Assembly (NCBI RefSeq): GCF_030441895.1
Contig: NZ_JARJAS010000004.1
Reading direction: 5' to 3' (one strand)
Length of the DNA: 64,000 nt
Source: Enterococcus_D entomosocium
GTDB taxonomy: Bacteria; Bacillota; Bacilli; Lactobacillales; Enterococcaceae
A model generated the notes under the pieces. That model had not been told where the DNA came from, made no database searches, and saw nothing but the letters and a program-made list of their open reading frames with translations. This document shows, one piece after another, positions 43,586 to 52,853 of the stretch; position 1 is the stretch's first letter, and every line of letters begins with the position of its first letter. A program made the translations under genes and the position numbers.

Positions 43586-46246
43586 ATGATTCCAGAAAGA
43601 ACGTTTTTTGTCGGCCATGTTGCCGCCATCTTTTTCCAGAATCCCAGCAATTTTTATAAAGTACTATTAGTTAAAGTCACTGAGAATAATGCCGACTACA
43701 AAGACTCGGAGATCGTCGTTACTGGTAGTTTCGGCGAAATCCAAGAAGAGGAAAAGTATCGGTTTTTTGGTGAGCTGGTCAATCATCCCAAGTATGGCGT
43801 CCAGTTGAAGGCCGAAAGCTACCAACAAGAACAACCGACCTCTGAACAAGGGTTGATCGCCTACCTTTCTGGAGAAAAATTTCCTGGGATCGGCAAGAAG
43901 ACCGCTGAAAAAATCGTTGATCTTTTAGGAGAAGAAGCGATCGACCGGATGCTGGAAGAACCGGCATTGTTGGAGCAGATTCCAGGGTTAAATGAAAGTA
44001 AGCAAAAAATGATTTTAGATACCGTTCGGCAAAACCATGGGATGGATCAAGTAATCGTTGGCTTGAGTCGCTATGGCTTTGGTAGCCAGCTATCTTTTGC
44101 TATCTATCAAGCCTACAAAAATGAGGCGCTATCCATTATTGAGGAGAATCCATATCAGCTGGTGGAAGACATTGAAGGCATTGGCTTTAAACGCGCAGAT
44201 GGCATCGCTGAACAGTTGGGGATCGAAGCTTCGTCACCGCAACGGTTTCGAGCGGCGGTCTTGCATCAAATCTTCGCCCAGTCCTTGCAGACGGGCAATA
44301 CCTTTATCCACGCCCAAGATTTGTTAGAGCAGACACTGCGCCTATTAGAAACGAGCCGCCCCATTGAGATTGCGCCTGACGATTTGGCATCAACGATCAT
44401 TCATCTAGTGGAAGAAGGAAAGATCCAACAAGAAGAAACCCGTTTATATGAAAATAGTTTGTACTTTTCTGAATGGGGAATTGCCAGTTCCATCGAACGC
44501 TTACTTTCCCGCAAAAAAGAAATCGTCTATCCTGAGAAAAAAATCAGCAAAACGTTACGTAAAATAGAAAAGCACTTAGGCATCACCTATGGTTCCTCGC
44601 AAGAAGAAGCGATGAAAGAAGCAATCCGATCGCCATTGTTTATTTTGACAGGTGGCCCAGGTACCGGGAAAACAACAGTGATCAATGGGATCGTACAATT
44701 ATTTGCTGAGTTGAACGATTTGGACTTAGAACCATCAAAATACAGCGACGAAACTTTTCCGATTCTCTTGGCAGCACCGACTGGTCGAGCCGCCAAACGG
44801 ATGAACGAAACGACTGGTTTGCCAAGTGGTACGATCCATCGTTTGTTAGGATTGAATGGCCGTGAAAAAGCACCATCGATTAGTCCCAAAGAGTTAGAAG
44901 GCGGTTTACTGATCGTCGATGAGATGTCAATGGTCGATACGTGGTTGGCGAATACGCTCTTTAAGTCGATCCCTACAAACATGCAAGTGATTTTTGTGGG
45001 GGATAAAGATCAGCTTCCTTCTGTGGGACCAGGACAAGTCCTTCATGATTTGCTAGCGATCGATGCGATCCCGAAACAAGAATTGACGGAAATCTATCGT
45101 CAAGGAGATGGATCAAGTATTATTCCACTGGCCCACGCCATCAAAAACGGGCAGCTGCCTGCTGATTTTACACAAAACCAAAAAGATCGTTCTTTCTTTG
45201 CGTGTGATGCGTACAAGATCGAACCGTTGATCGCTCAGATCGTGAAACGGGCGAAAGACAAAGGTTATACGCCGCAAGATATTCAAGTGTTGGCGCCGAT
45301 GTATCGTGGGGCAGCTGGGATCGATGCTCTGAATAAAATGATGCAAGAGATTTTTAACCCCAACGATGGAACCAAAAAAGAGGTCACCTTCAATGATACG
45401 GTGTATCGTATCGGCGATAAGGTCTTGCAGTTGGTAAACTCTCCTGAAGATAACGTGTTTAATGGCGATATGGGCCAAATCGTTGGGATCACTCTAGCCA
45501 AACAGTCGGAAGACAAGGTTGACGAACTGGTCATTCAATTTGATGCCAATGAAGTGACCTATAAGCGTAATGAATGGAACAAGATCACATTATCCTACTG
45601 TTGTTCGATCCATAAATCCCAAGGTAGTGAATTTCAAATGGTTATTTTGCCGATGGTTCATCAATACCAGCGTATGCTGCAGCGCAATTTGCTATATACC
45701 GCTGTGACTCGCAGCAAAGAGATGCTGATTTTACTTGGTGAACCGCAAGCCTACCAAACCTGTGTCAGTCACGAATCTGCCACTCGCTTAACGACATTAA
45801 AAGAACGTATCAATGGCACGGAAGAAATGACGCCGCTGCAACGGGCGAAATTGGCTCAGTTTGAGGAAGCCGATGATCCGTTTTATAATGATTCCTCTGA
45901 GAACACGAAGGCAAAAATGGTAGCTTCGAAGCCAAAGGAAAATCCCAGCACTGAAGCTGCTGCTAACCAGCAAGCGACAGAAAAGTCACCAGATAGTGGG
46001 TTGGACTTGTTTGCTTTTGCCGAGCCTGAGCCGTCGGCACCAAATCAGACAGAAACGGCCAAGCCTCTGTCAGGGGATAAGGTCCTAAGTGAAGGGACTA
46101 CGGGGGAAGAAGCACTCATCGAAGAAACGCAAAACGATGGTGTGCTGACCTTAACGATGGTCAAAAAGCATTTAGTAGATCCAATGATTGGGATGAAGGA
46201 CTGTTCTCCGTACGACTTTATGCCCGTAAAAAACGAGGGATTATAA
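43586..46246 (+). CDS. recD2: RecD2-type ATP-dependent DNA helicase
   Basis: An 886-residue superfamily 1B helicase. The N-terminal region (about 1-190) has helix-hairpin-helix elements (FPGIGKKTAEKIV, IPGLNESKQKMI, IEGIGFKRADGIA). The motor has GGPGTGKTT (Walker A, near 357), VDEMSMVD (motif II), an SH3-like insertion and SIHKSQGSEF near the end. RecD2 unwinds DNA 5' to 3' and acts in repair and fork maintenance without RecBC. The last 130 residues are a low-complexity Ser/Glu/Pro tail ending in a short conserved-looking segment (MKDCSPYDFMPVKNEG), longer than in Bacillus. AAAGGAGCGGCACC precedes ATG 43586. Confidence 0.95.
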   Translation: MIPERTFFVGHVAAIFFQNPSNFYKVLLVKVTENNADYKDSEIVVTGSFGEIQEEEKYRFFGELVNHPKYGVQLKAESYQQEQPTSEQGLIAYLSGEKFPGIGKKTAEKIVDLLGEEAIDRMLEEPALLEQIPGLNESKQKMILDTVRQNHGMDQVIVGLSRYGFGSQLSFAIYQAYKNEALSIIEENPYQLVEDIEGIGFKRADGIAEQLGIEASSPQRFRAAVLHQIFAQSLQTGNTFIHAQDLLEQTLRLLETSRPIEIAPDDLASTIIHLVEEGKIQQEETRLYENSLYFSEWGIASSIERLLSRKKEIVYPEKKISKTLRKIEKHLGITYGSSQEEAMKEAIRSPLFILTGGPGTGKTTVINGIVQLFAELNDLDLEPSKYSDETFPILLAAPTGRAAKRMNETTGLPSGTIHRLLGLNGREKAPSISPKELEGGLLIVDEMSMVDTWLANTLFKSIPTNMQVIFVGDKDQLPSVGPGQVLHDLLAIDAIPKQELTEIYRQGDGSSIIPLAHAIKNGQLPADFTQNQKDRSFFACDAYKIEPLIAQIVKRAKDKGYTPQDIQVLAPMYRGAAGIDALNKMMQEIFNPNDGTKKEVTFNDTVYRIGDKVLQLVNSPEDNVFNGDMGQIVGITLAKQSEDKVDELVIQFDANEVTYKRNEWNKITLSYCCSIHKSQGSEFQMVILPMVHQYQRMLQRNLLYTAVTRSKEMLILLGEPQAYQTCVSHESATRLTTLKERINGTEEMTPLQRAKLAQFEEADDPFYNDSSENTKAKMVASKPKENPSTEAAANQQATEKSPDSGLDLFAFAEPEPSAPNQTETAKPLSGDKVLSEGTTGEEALIEETQNDGVLTLTMVKKHLVDPMIGMKDCSPYDFMPVKNEGL

Positions 46247-46275
46247 CGATGAGAAAATGCTAAAAATGGGTTGTT

Positions 46276-46322
46276 AGTGAGCGCTTTCTTTTGGTTTTTC
46301 AGCTTCTTATGCTAAGCTGAAA
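46276..46322 (+). promoter_or_regulatory. Promoter with cre-like site and inverted repeat
   Basis: AGTGAGCGCTTTCT (46276-46289) resembles a CcpA site on the reverse strand with about two mismatches. It overlaps a possible -35 (TTTCTT, 46285-46290) placed 17 bp before TATGCT (46308-46313). TTTCAGCTT/AAGCTGAAA (46297-46305 and 46314-46322) flanks the -10 box and has no T run, so it is more like an operator than a terminator. Confidence 0.45.
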
Positions 46323-46342
46323 TCAAAAGGAGGCGTTACATT

Positions 46343-46570
46343 ATGGCGAAAGAAACCGAAGACAAATTAGCAAAACTCGCAAAAGAATCTGGCAACGACT
46401 TTAAGAAATTGGATGAGATGGAAAAAGAATTTAAATTAGATGAAAGCCCTGATGCAGAACGAGGCGAACGGGAAGAATCAGGATTAGAAAAAACGTTAGA
46501 TAAGGCGCCGATTTTCCCGCCTAACACACCAAATAACCCAACGAATCCTGGCAGTCCTGGAAATCCATGA
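46343..46570 (+). CDS. Unknown small charged protein with Asn/Pro/Gly tail
   Basis: A 75-residue protein I do not recognise. Residues 1-50 are almost all Lys, Glu, Asp, Ala and Leu and should form a charged helix; residues 54-75 are a repeat-like NTPNNPTNPGSPGNP tail. There is no signal peptide. AGGAGG lies 7-8 bases before ATG 46343, and a strong terminator follows, so it is a real monocistronic gene. Such small hydrophilic proteins are often stress-induced, but nothing in the sequence proves a role. Confidence 0.75.
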   Translation: MAKETEDKLAKLAKESGNDFKKLDEMEKEFKLDESPDAERGEREESGLEKTLDKAPIFPPNTPNNPTNPGSPGNP

Positions 46571-46616
46571 TTTTCTACCAAGAAGAAACCAACTGTTGAA
46601 TAATCGAATAGAAAGA

Positions 46617-46656
46617 AACCTGAAGAATGCAAAGGCGCATTTCTTCAGGTTTTTTG
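46617..46656 (+). terminator. Terminator of the small charged protein gene
   Basis: AACCTGAAGAA/TTCTTCAGGTT with an inner TGC...GCA pairing, followed by a T run. The reverse complement has a shorter A/T flank and could also serve the response regulator gene ending at 46670. Confidence 0.9.
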
Positions 46657-46669
46657 TGTCTAACGAGAC

Positions 46670-47293
46670 TCACTGTAAATGCTGATAAAAATAGATTGCT
46701 AATTGCGTGCGATCCCGTAACCCCAGCTTTTCTAGTAATTGGCTGATGTAATTACGAACGGTTCCATCACTCAAATACAAGGCATCGGCGATTTCTTTAT
46801 TGTTTTTACCCGCTGCTACTTCTTTGATGATCGCAAATTCACGTTCGCTAAAGGAAGCTTGATTGTCAATTGATGGTTCGTTCTTCATTAGCTGCGTGAA
46901 GGTCTCAACGATTTCATTCCCAAAGACAACTTGGCCATTATAAGAGGCTTTGACAGAAGGGATGATTGCCTGTAAATTCTGTTTGATCAAATAACCTTTC
47001 ACACCGATGGAAAAGGCTTCTCGAATGTATTCTTCATCTTTGAAGGTAGTCAATAGCAAAAGGATCGCGTGGGGAAATTTAGCCAGTATTTCTTTGGCAG
47101 CATCGATCCCAGTTTGTTCCGGCATGCGGATGTCCGTCAGCAAAACGTCAGGACGATGAGTTTCATAGAGGTCAATGGCGTCTTTGGCACAATGACCGAT
47201 GCCTAATACACGAATTTCTTCTGTGCTTTCTAAAATGGTTTGCAACGAGGTCGTCACAAATGGATCATCGTCAATAATAACTACAGTAATCAT
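46670..47293 (-). CDS. NarL/LuxR-family response regulator
   Basis: A 207-residue regulator with a receiver domain (acidic IDDD at 7-10, phosphate acceptor Asp54 in LLTDIRMPEQ, Lys in GYLIKQ) and a C-terminal LuxR-type helix-turn-helix (FSEREFAIIKEVAAGKNNKE, then IADALYLSDGTVRNYISQLL). It overlaps its kinase by 4 bases. The pair diverges from an ABC-2 transporter operon, as in the Bacillus Lnr (YfiJK-LMN) locus, so it most likely controls that operon. Confidence 0.93.
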   Translation of the reverse strand: MITVVIIDDDPFVTTSLQTILESTEEIRVLGIGHCAKDAIDLYETHRPDVLLTDIRMPEQTGIDAAKEILAKFPHAILLLLTTFKDEEYIREAFSIGVKGYLIKQNLQAIIPSVKASYNGQVVFGNEIVETFTQLMKNEPSIDNQASFSEREFAIIKEVAAGKNNKEIADALYLSDGTVRNYISQLLEKLGLRDRTQLAIYFYQHLQ

Positions 47294-48369
47294 TGGTGTT
47301 CCTCCTTTGGTAAAATGATCGTCAACTGAAAGCGTTGGTTTTCTTGTAAGATATGAACTTGTCCTTGTTGTTCTTTGACCCGTTGACGCATCGTTTTCAG
47401 ACCGATTCCAGTTTTAGCCATTTGAGATCCGCGGACGCCATCATTGGTGATTTGCAAGCGGAAAAAAGCAGGCAGTGTCCGAAAATGCAAGACAACGGTT
47501 TTGGCATGACTGTGTTTGATGCTGTTGGTCAAGGCTTCTTTGATCACCATTAAGAAACAATTTTGCTGGGCTTCGTTCAATCCTTCAAATAAGGTTCCTT
47601 CAATCGTGACTGAAGATGGAAAATCAGCAATCAGAAACTCTAAGGACTGTTGGAAAGTAATCGATGTCTCATGGAGATCATGAACGCTTTGGCGGATACG
47701 ATCCATCCCAGTGTGAACCGTAGCACTCAAATTTGCTAAGGGCTCATTCAGTTTTGGTTCTTGATTGATCATTTCAAGTGCGCCAATCTGCAAAATGGCA
47801 CTCGACAGCAGATGGCCAACATTGTCATGGATATCTCGCGCGATTCGATTTCGTTCTTCGGCAATTTGTAAGGCCAATTTTGTTTCTTGTGATAAGGCTA
47901 GTACTTTGTTTTGCTGCGATAATTGCTGCTGTTTTTCCCAATGAGTATCTTTTGAAGCGATGTACTTTTTCTCAAGAGCAGACATTCGCTGTTCTTTTTT
48001 ACGTAAGTAAAAAGCAAAAAGCAACAAAAGGATGACAAAGGCGATCTTGGAGGGGGATTGATTGCCAACTGTTGCGATCAATAAAAATCCTAATAAAGAT
48101 AGAATGTCATATTTTCTTTCTTCAGGAGCGATCACCCGCATCATTGCAGGCAGAAAGAGGGCAAGCTCTGGCCAAAAAGTACATAGAAGCAATAGAATAA
48201 CTTGAAAAAACCAGCTTGCTTTCCTAGGCAATAAATAACTGACACCAGTTAAGAAAATAGCGATCAGCAAAAAAATGACTTGTACGGCAACAAATCCTTG
48301 ATTTACCAATAGAAGCAACGAGATTGCGAGTAGAAAGCCAGCTTCGCTGAGTAGTCGAGATTTGGACAT
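47290..48369 (-). CDS. Sensor histidine kinase (HisKA_3 type)
   Basis: A 359-residue membrane kinase with four to six hydrophobic segments in the first 125 residues and almost no extracellular loop, a short coiled coil, then the HisKA_3 dimerisation helix with ARDIHDNVGHLL (His181) and an HATPase domain (EALTNSIKHSHA, KTGIGLKTMRQRV). Kinases of this build (NatK, LiaS, LnrJ types) sense membrane perturbation or are steered by the transporter. I chose ATG 48369 behind AAGGAGTCTGCC; ATG 48414 has no site. Confidence 0.92.
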   Translation of the reverse strand: MSKSRLLSEAGFLLAISLLLLVNQGFVAVQVIFLLIAIFLTGVSYLLPRKASWFFQVILLLLCTFWPELALFLPAMMRVIAPEERKYDILSLLGFLLIATVGNQSPSKIAFVILLLLFAFYLRKKEQRMSALEKKYIASKDTHWEKQQQLSQQNKVLALSQETKLALQIAEERNRIARDIHDNVGHLLSSAILQIGALEMINQEPKLNEPLANLSATVHTGMDRIRQSVHDLHETSITFQQSLEFLIADFPSSVTIEGTLFEGLNEAQQNCFLMVIKEALTNSIKHSHAKTVVLHFRTLPAFFRLQITNDGVRGSQMAKTGIGLKTMRQRVKEQQGQVHILQENQRFQLTIILPKEEHQ

Positions 48370-48485
48370 GGCAGACTCCTTCATTGTGACAAATGTCATA
48401 GTTGATTTGGTCAATCGTCACTAGTTTCTTTTCTTAAACTTTATTATAGTCAGATTAACAAGAAATTTGGAAGGAGTTTTTCATC

Positions 48486-49418
48486 ATGATTATTGAAATT
48501 GATAAATTAGTTAAACGCTATGGTGATTTTGTGGCATTGAATCATTTTGATCTGCAAGTACAAGAAGGGGAAGTTTTAGGATTATTGGGACCAAACGGTA
48601 GTGGGAAATCGACTGCTATCAATTGTATGCTCTCTTTGCTAAATTATGACAAAGGCACCATTAAACTGTTTGGATCAACCATGACCCCTGAAAACTATGC
48701 CGTTAAAGCAATGATCGGCGTCGTTCCTCAAGATGTTGCCGTCTTTGAAGAACTAAGTGTACAAGAAAATATCGATTATTTTTGTGGTTTATATGTTGCT
48801 GACAAAGAGAAACGGCAAGCATTGATCGAAGAAGTCATACAATTAGTGGGATTGGAAAATTTCGTGACTTTCCATCCAGGTGAGCTGAGTGGTGGCTTGA
48901 AACGACGGTTGAATATTGCCTGTGGGATCGCTCATAAGCCACGCTTGATTTTTTTAGATGAACCAACAGTCGCCGTCGATCCCCAAAGTCGTAATAAAAT
49001 TTTGGAAAGCATCAAAGAGCTGAATCGCCAAGGAGCAACGATCGTTTATACGACCCATTACATGGAAGAAGTGGAAATTCTTTGTGACCAGATCGTGATT
49101 ATGGATCAGGGACAGGTGATTGCCAAAGGGACCAAGGAATCTCTGAAAGACATGGTACGCACGGCAGATCGTTTGACCATCGACATCCCCTTACTGCCAG
49201 ACCATGTATTGGCTACAATTCAAACCACCATTACTGCTGACGGGATCGTTTATAAAGAGGGACAGCTCCAAGTAACAACGACGGAACTCAATACGGTCTT
49301 GCTCCCCATTTTGACGCTCTTACAAGCAGAGAAAATCAGTTATGGAAAAATTGCAACCAAAGAAGCGACCTTAAATGATGTCTTTTTAGAGATCACGGGC
49401 AAGGAATTGAGAGACTAA
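48486..49418 (+). CDS. ABC-2 type transporter, ATP-binding protein (LnrL-like)
   Basis: A 310-residue ATPase of the drug-resistance DrrA/NatA group: LLGPNGSGKST (Walker A), ELSGGLKRRLNIA (signature), LIFLDEPTVAVDPQSR (Walker B) and VYTTHYMEE (switch). The C-terminal about 90 residues form the extra regulatory domain of this group. Two permease genes follow directly. One ATPase plus two ABC-2 permeases next to a NarL-type pair matches Bacillus LnrLMN, which expels the lipid-targeting antibiotic linearmycin. AAGGAG precedes ATG 48486. Confidence 0.93.
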   Translation: MIIEIDKLVKRYGDFVALNHFDLQVQEGEVLGLLGPNGSGKSTAINCMLSLLNYDKGTIKLFGSTMTPENYAVKAMIGVVPQDVAVFEELSVQENIDYFCGLYVADKEKRQALIEEVIQLVGLENFVTFHPGELSGGLKRRLNIACGIAHKPRLIFLDEPTVAVDPQSRNKILESIKELNRQGATIVYTTHYMEEVEILCDQIVIMDQGQVIAKGTKESLKDMVRTADRLTIDIPLLPDHVLATIQTTITADGIVYKEGQLQVTTTELNTVLLPILTLLQAEKISYGKIATKEATLNDVFLEITGKELRD

Positions 49419-49431
49419 AGGAGGGGAAAAC

Positions 49432-50577
49432 ATGTTTTTGCATTTTTACAAATATCGCACAAAAGTGCTGTTGCGAAATAAATCCATGCTGTTTTGGACG
49501 TTGGCGTTTCCCATTCTCTTAGGCCTAATGTTTATGGCGGCCTTTGGGGAGATCGATCAAGCAGGAAATTTAGAGACAATCACGACGGGAATCGTAAAAA
49601 ACGGGGATCAATCAGCGCTTTCGGAAAATTTTTCCGCGGTCCTTGAACAAGTGGAAATCAATGAAAAACCATTATTTGACCTTAAGGAACTATCAGAAGC
49701 AGAGGCAGTTGAAGAGCTGAATGCGGGTGATTTAGCTGGGTTTTATCTGATAGCTGACGAAACGATTTCACTCCATGTGGGGCAAGCGGGCATGAGTCAG
49801 ACGTTGATGAAAAATGTAATGGATCAATTTTTACAACGTACAGCGATTATTTCTAGTAAAGCAGCAGAACTTGAAACGCTTGATCTTGCACCAATTATGG
49901 CCGCGTTTGAACAGGAAGCGACTTTTCAAGAAGTGAATGCTGATCGTGACATGAGTGTTAAAAGTTTTTATTTCTTTACTTTGATTGGGATGGCGATCCT
50001 CTATGGGACGATGTGGGGTGTTCGCAATGTTCAGGATCAGCAAGCCAATCAATCCGCGAATGGGATTCGGCTTTCCTTGATACCAAGAAAACGCACATTG
50101 GTTTCAAGTGCGAATTTAGCGTCGAGTTTTACGATTGTGTTAGTAGAAGTCTACATTATTTTAGCGGTTTTTCGTTTTGTCTATCAAGTAGACTTTGGTG
50201 AACGATGGCAGTGGCTACTACTGGTTGCCGCGTTGGGATCATTGTGTGCGATTTTGCTAGGAACATTGATTGGAAATCTGACGCCAAAAATGAATCTGGT
50301 GCAAAAGGATGGCATTTTGATTTCCGTGACGATGGCGATGAGCTTTTTTGCCGGGATGATGGGCTCGGAACAAATCAAGTATTGGCTTGATCTACATGTG
50401 CCGATACTGGGGCAAATAAATCTCGTCAATTTGATCAGTGAAAGTCTCTATCAATTATACTACTATACAGATCTGGCTAGCTTTTATACCAATCTTTTAT
50501 GGTTGACTGGCTTTATCGTCCTTTTCGCAATTGGAAATACTTGGATCGAAAGAGGGGTGCGCTATGACGCTTTATAA
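49432..50577 (+). CDS. ABC-2 type transporter, permease 1 (LnrM-like)
   Basis: A 381-residue ABC-2 permease: one N-terminal helix (about 20-40, FWTLAFPILLGLMFMAAFG), a large extracytoplasmic domain of about 150 residues, then five helices (about 180-375). The DUF/ABC-2 layout with a large outer domain is shared by YhgE/NatB/LnrM proteins. The start is 13 bases after the ATPase gene with AAAGGAGGGG before ATG 49432. It overlaps the second permease by 14 bases. Confidence 0.88.
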   Translation: MFLHFYKYRTKVLLRNKSMLFWTLAFPILLGLMFMAAFGEIDQAGNLETITTGIVKNGDQSALSENFSAVLEQVEINEKPLFDLKELSEAEAVEELNAGDLAGFYLIADETISLHVGQAGMSQTLMKNVMDQFLQRTAIISSKAAELETLDLAPIMAAFEQEATFQEVNADRDMSVKSFYFFTLIGMAILYGTMWGVRNVQDQQANQSANGIRLSLIPRKRTLVSSANLASSFTIVLVEVYIILAVFRFVYQVDFGERWQWLLLVAALGSLCAILLGTLIGNLTPKMNLVQKDGILISVTMAMSFFAGMMGSEQIKYWLDLHVPILGQINLVNLISESLYQLYYYTDLASFYTNLLWLTGFIVLFAIGNTWIERGVRYDAL

Positions 50578-51736
50578 AACGATTTGGACTTTACTGAAGG
50601 CCAATAAGTCGAACTTACTAATTGGAGTACTGATCACTGTGGGAGTTACATTCTTTTATGCACAAAGCATCGACGTCGAAAACACCTCTTTACAAGAAGC
50701 CAACATTGCTTTGATCAGTGAAGAGGAGTCGCCAGTCGTTGACGGTCTTCGGGACTACTTGAAGGAGAAGCAGACCTTGGTCACTTTGGAGGGTACCTCA
50801 CAAAAAGAAATTGATGATGCCCTTTATTTTAATCGCATAAACATCGTCTTGCATTTACCAGTAGATTTCACGGAACAGGTGGAGGCCGGCCAGATGCCAG
50901 CAATCGAGATTCAAAGCCGGCCAGATGCTTTTTCTAAAACCATTGTCACCCAGCAAGTGAACACGTACTTACAGACGCTTTTGCTTTTTAAAGAAGAAGG
51001 TAAAACAGTTAGTGAGGCGATAGAACAAGCACAAACAGCGCTAGCCGTCACTGGGCAAGTTGAACTCAGTACAGAATATAGTCAACGAATGAAAAAAATG
51101 TTAACAGGCATGACCTTTAACTTATTGTCATATGGTCTCTTTCTATCAATATTTAGCGGGTTTGGCGTGATCAATATGGCCTTTAATCGCAAAGCAATCA
51201 GCAAGCGAAACCAGAGCGCCCCTCTTGCTAAACGTGTCTTACAGCGGAAAATCCTGTTAAGCTTGATCAGTTATTCGCTGCTCTTAACTTTCGGCTTTTT
51301 ATTACTGATGGTGTTATTAGTGATCCGCACGTCTTGGGATACAGCAGCTTGGTACCACATTTTGAACACGTTCTTGTTTTTATTACCAGTCATCAGCTTC
51401 TCGGCGTGTGTCACTTCCCTGGTGAAAAATTCAGAAGCAATCGGCGGGATCAGCAATATCTTTATAACCGGCAGCTGTTTTATCGGTGGTGTCTTTGTAT
51501 CAGCTAATTTCCTGCCAGATATCGTCAATAAAATCGCGGCGTTTACACCAACGTATTGGTTTGTTCAAAACAATACCTTGATTAGCGAGACCCTCACGTA
51601 CAATCAAGGGTTTACTGAATCGTTTTGGTTCAATGGCTTTGTCTTGGTTGCATTTGCAGCAGTATTTTCAATGATTCATTTTGTTTTGGGAAAAGAAGGC
51701 AGTCCTCGTTGGCAGTACAACTCAGCGAAAAACTAA
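50564..51736 (+). CDS. ABC-2 type transporter, permease 2 (LnrN-like)
   Basis: A 390-residue ABC-2 permease with the same layout as its neighbour: an N-terminal helix (NLLIGVLITVGVTFFYA), a large outer domain (about 35-200) and five helices to about 375. I chose ATG 50564, because GAGGGG lies just before it and the frame upstream to 50531 has no site. The two permeases probably form a heterodimer. A terminator follows, so the operon has three genes. Confidence 0.88.
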   Translation: MTLYKTIWTLLKANKSNLLIGVLITVGVTFFYAQSIDVENTSLQEANIALISEEESPVVDGLRDYLKEKQTLVTLEGTSQKEIDDALYFNRINIVLHLPVDFTEQVEAGQMPAIEIQSRPDAFSKTIVTQQVNTYLQTLLLFKEEGKTVSEAIEQAQTALAVTGQVELSTEYSQRMKKMLTGMTFNLLSYGLFLSIFSGFGVINMAFNRKAISKRNQSAPLAKRVLQRKILLSLISYSLLLTFGFLLLMVLLVIRTSWDTAAWYHILNTFLFLLPVISFSACVTSLVKNSEAIGGISNIFITGSCFIGGVFVSANFLPDIVNKIAAFTPTYWFVQNNTLISETLTYNQGFTESFWFNGFVLVAFAAVFSMIHFVLGKEGSPRWQYNSAKN

Positions 51737-51748
51737 CAGGTACACAGA

Positions 51749-51790
51749 AAAAAACGATACAAATCGTTGCTGATTTGTATCGTTTTCTTT
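51749..51790. terminator. Bidirectional terminator
   Basis: AAAACGATACAAATC/GATTTGTATCGTTTT with the loop GTTGCT and A and T runs on each side serves the transporter operon and the converging lipid kinase gene. Confidence 0.93.
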
Positions 51791-52760
51791 ATGGGCACCA
51801 AAATAATTGATTGGCAGTAGTAAAGGTAATATCAAAGGGACGTTGGCCCATTTCTTCGCCATCTTCTTGTCCATGTTGGGGCACGGTAGAGATAATTCTC
51901 AGCTTCGACGTAGAGAGATGATGAAAGTAGCGTGAATTCATGTGTTTCTTACGCATCAGTAAACCGATCAGCCAGAAAATCTTGAAAATCGACACACGCT
52001 CAACGAGTACGAAATCAAACTTTTTCTCTCTGACTGAAGCGGTTGGGGCGATTGCAACACCGCCGCCAAAGTAAGGATGATTGGTCGTGGTGCACAAAAA
52101 AGCTTTTTTATAACTAAATTGTTGCCCATTACACTCGACTAAGATCGGAAAACCTCTTTGAAGAAACAAAACGCGGATAATTGCAGCGATATAGGAAAAG
52201 GAGCCGAGGTTGAACTTATTAAGACTGCTTTTTGCCACAGAGTGATTGGTGGTATAGACGATTGCCGCATCAAGACCAATACCCACATTATTAAGAGCGA
52301 TGCCGTTTTCCTCTTGGATCTGCTCTTCATAGCGGATAATGGCCAATTCTTGGGGCTTAGTAGTACCGGCAATTTTCCAAAACGCTTTTTCCGGCTCTCG
52401 TGGCAGATCGATACTTCGCGCAAAATCGTTTCCCGAGCCAGCGGGGATGTAAGCAACGGGAATTTGTTGTTGTTCCAGTTGTAACTCTGATACTACTTGG
52501 TGCAGCGTTCCATCACCGCCGATAACCACCAATAATGGATAAAGCATCTCGCCATTTTCTAAATAGACATCATCCCAAGGCAAAAGGCGTTCTTTTAAGA
52601 GTTTTCTGGTAATGTTCCGTTCGTCACCGGGTGATTTGGTTAGATAGATTTGATGGGGGAAACGATGTTTTTTTACGATTCTTTGCACACGTTCCGCCGC
52701 TTTTTTTCCTCGTCCACTACCTGAAGCAGGGTTTACGAGGAAGTGATAATAATAGTTCAT
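51789..52760 (-). CDS. Diacylglycerol kinase family lipid kinase
   Basis: A 323-residue enzyme of the DagK/YegS family. NPASGSGRG at residues 10-18 and VVIGGDGTLHQV (near 79-90) bind ATP, and IPAGSGNDFARS follows. The C-terminal domain is beta-rich. In Firmicutes such soluble kinases recycle diacylglycerol left from lipoteichoic acid synthesis (DgkB) or phosphorylate other lipids; which one cannot be decided here. It has its own extended -10 promoter, and lies 94 bases downstream of the end of the RNA candidate on the same strand. Confidence 0.88.
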   Translation of the reverse strand: MNYYYHFLVNPASGSGRGKKAAERVQRIVKKHRFPHQIYLTKSPGDERNITRKLLKERLLPWDDVYLENGEMLYPLLVVIGGDGTLHQVVSELQLEQQQIPVAYIPAGSGNDFARSIDLPREPEKAFWKIAGTTKPQELAIIRYEEQIQEENGIALNNVGIGLDAAIVYTTNHSVAKSSLNKFNLGSFSYIAAIIRVLFLQRGFPILVECNGQQFSYKKAFLCTTTNHPYFGGGVAIAPTASVREKKFDFVLVERVSIFKIFWLIGLLMRKKHMNSRYFHHLSTSKLRIISTVPQHGQEDGEEMGQRPFDITFTTANQLFWCP

Positions 52761-52802
52761 TTTATGAATAACTCCATATCGTTTTTTCGTTCAATGCGGT
52801 TA

Positions 52803-52811
52803 ATTATAGCA
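52803..52811 (-). promoter_or_regulatory. Extended -10 promoter of the lipid kinase gene
   Basis: On the reverse strand TGC TATAAT (52811-52803) lies about 43 bases before the start codon, with no clear -35. Confidence 0.6.
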
Positions 52812-52853
52812 TGTTTCGACAGAAGGCGGGGAGACGATGCCTGAAAAAAGAGC

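Noticed and set aside
49900..50250. Open frames on both strands inside the first ABC-2 permease gene.
   Set aside because: They are shadows of the permease frame without ribosome binding sites or recognisable products.
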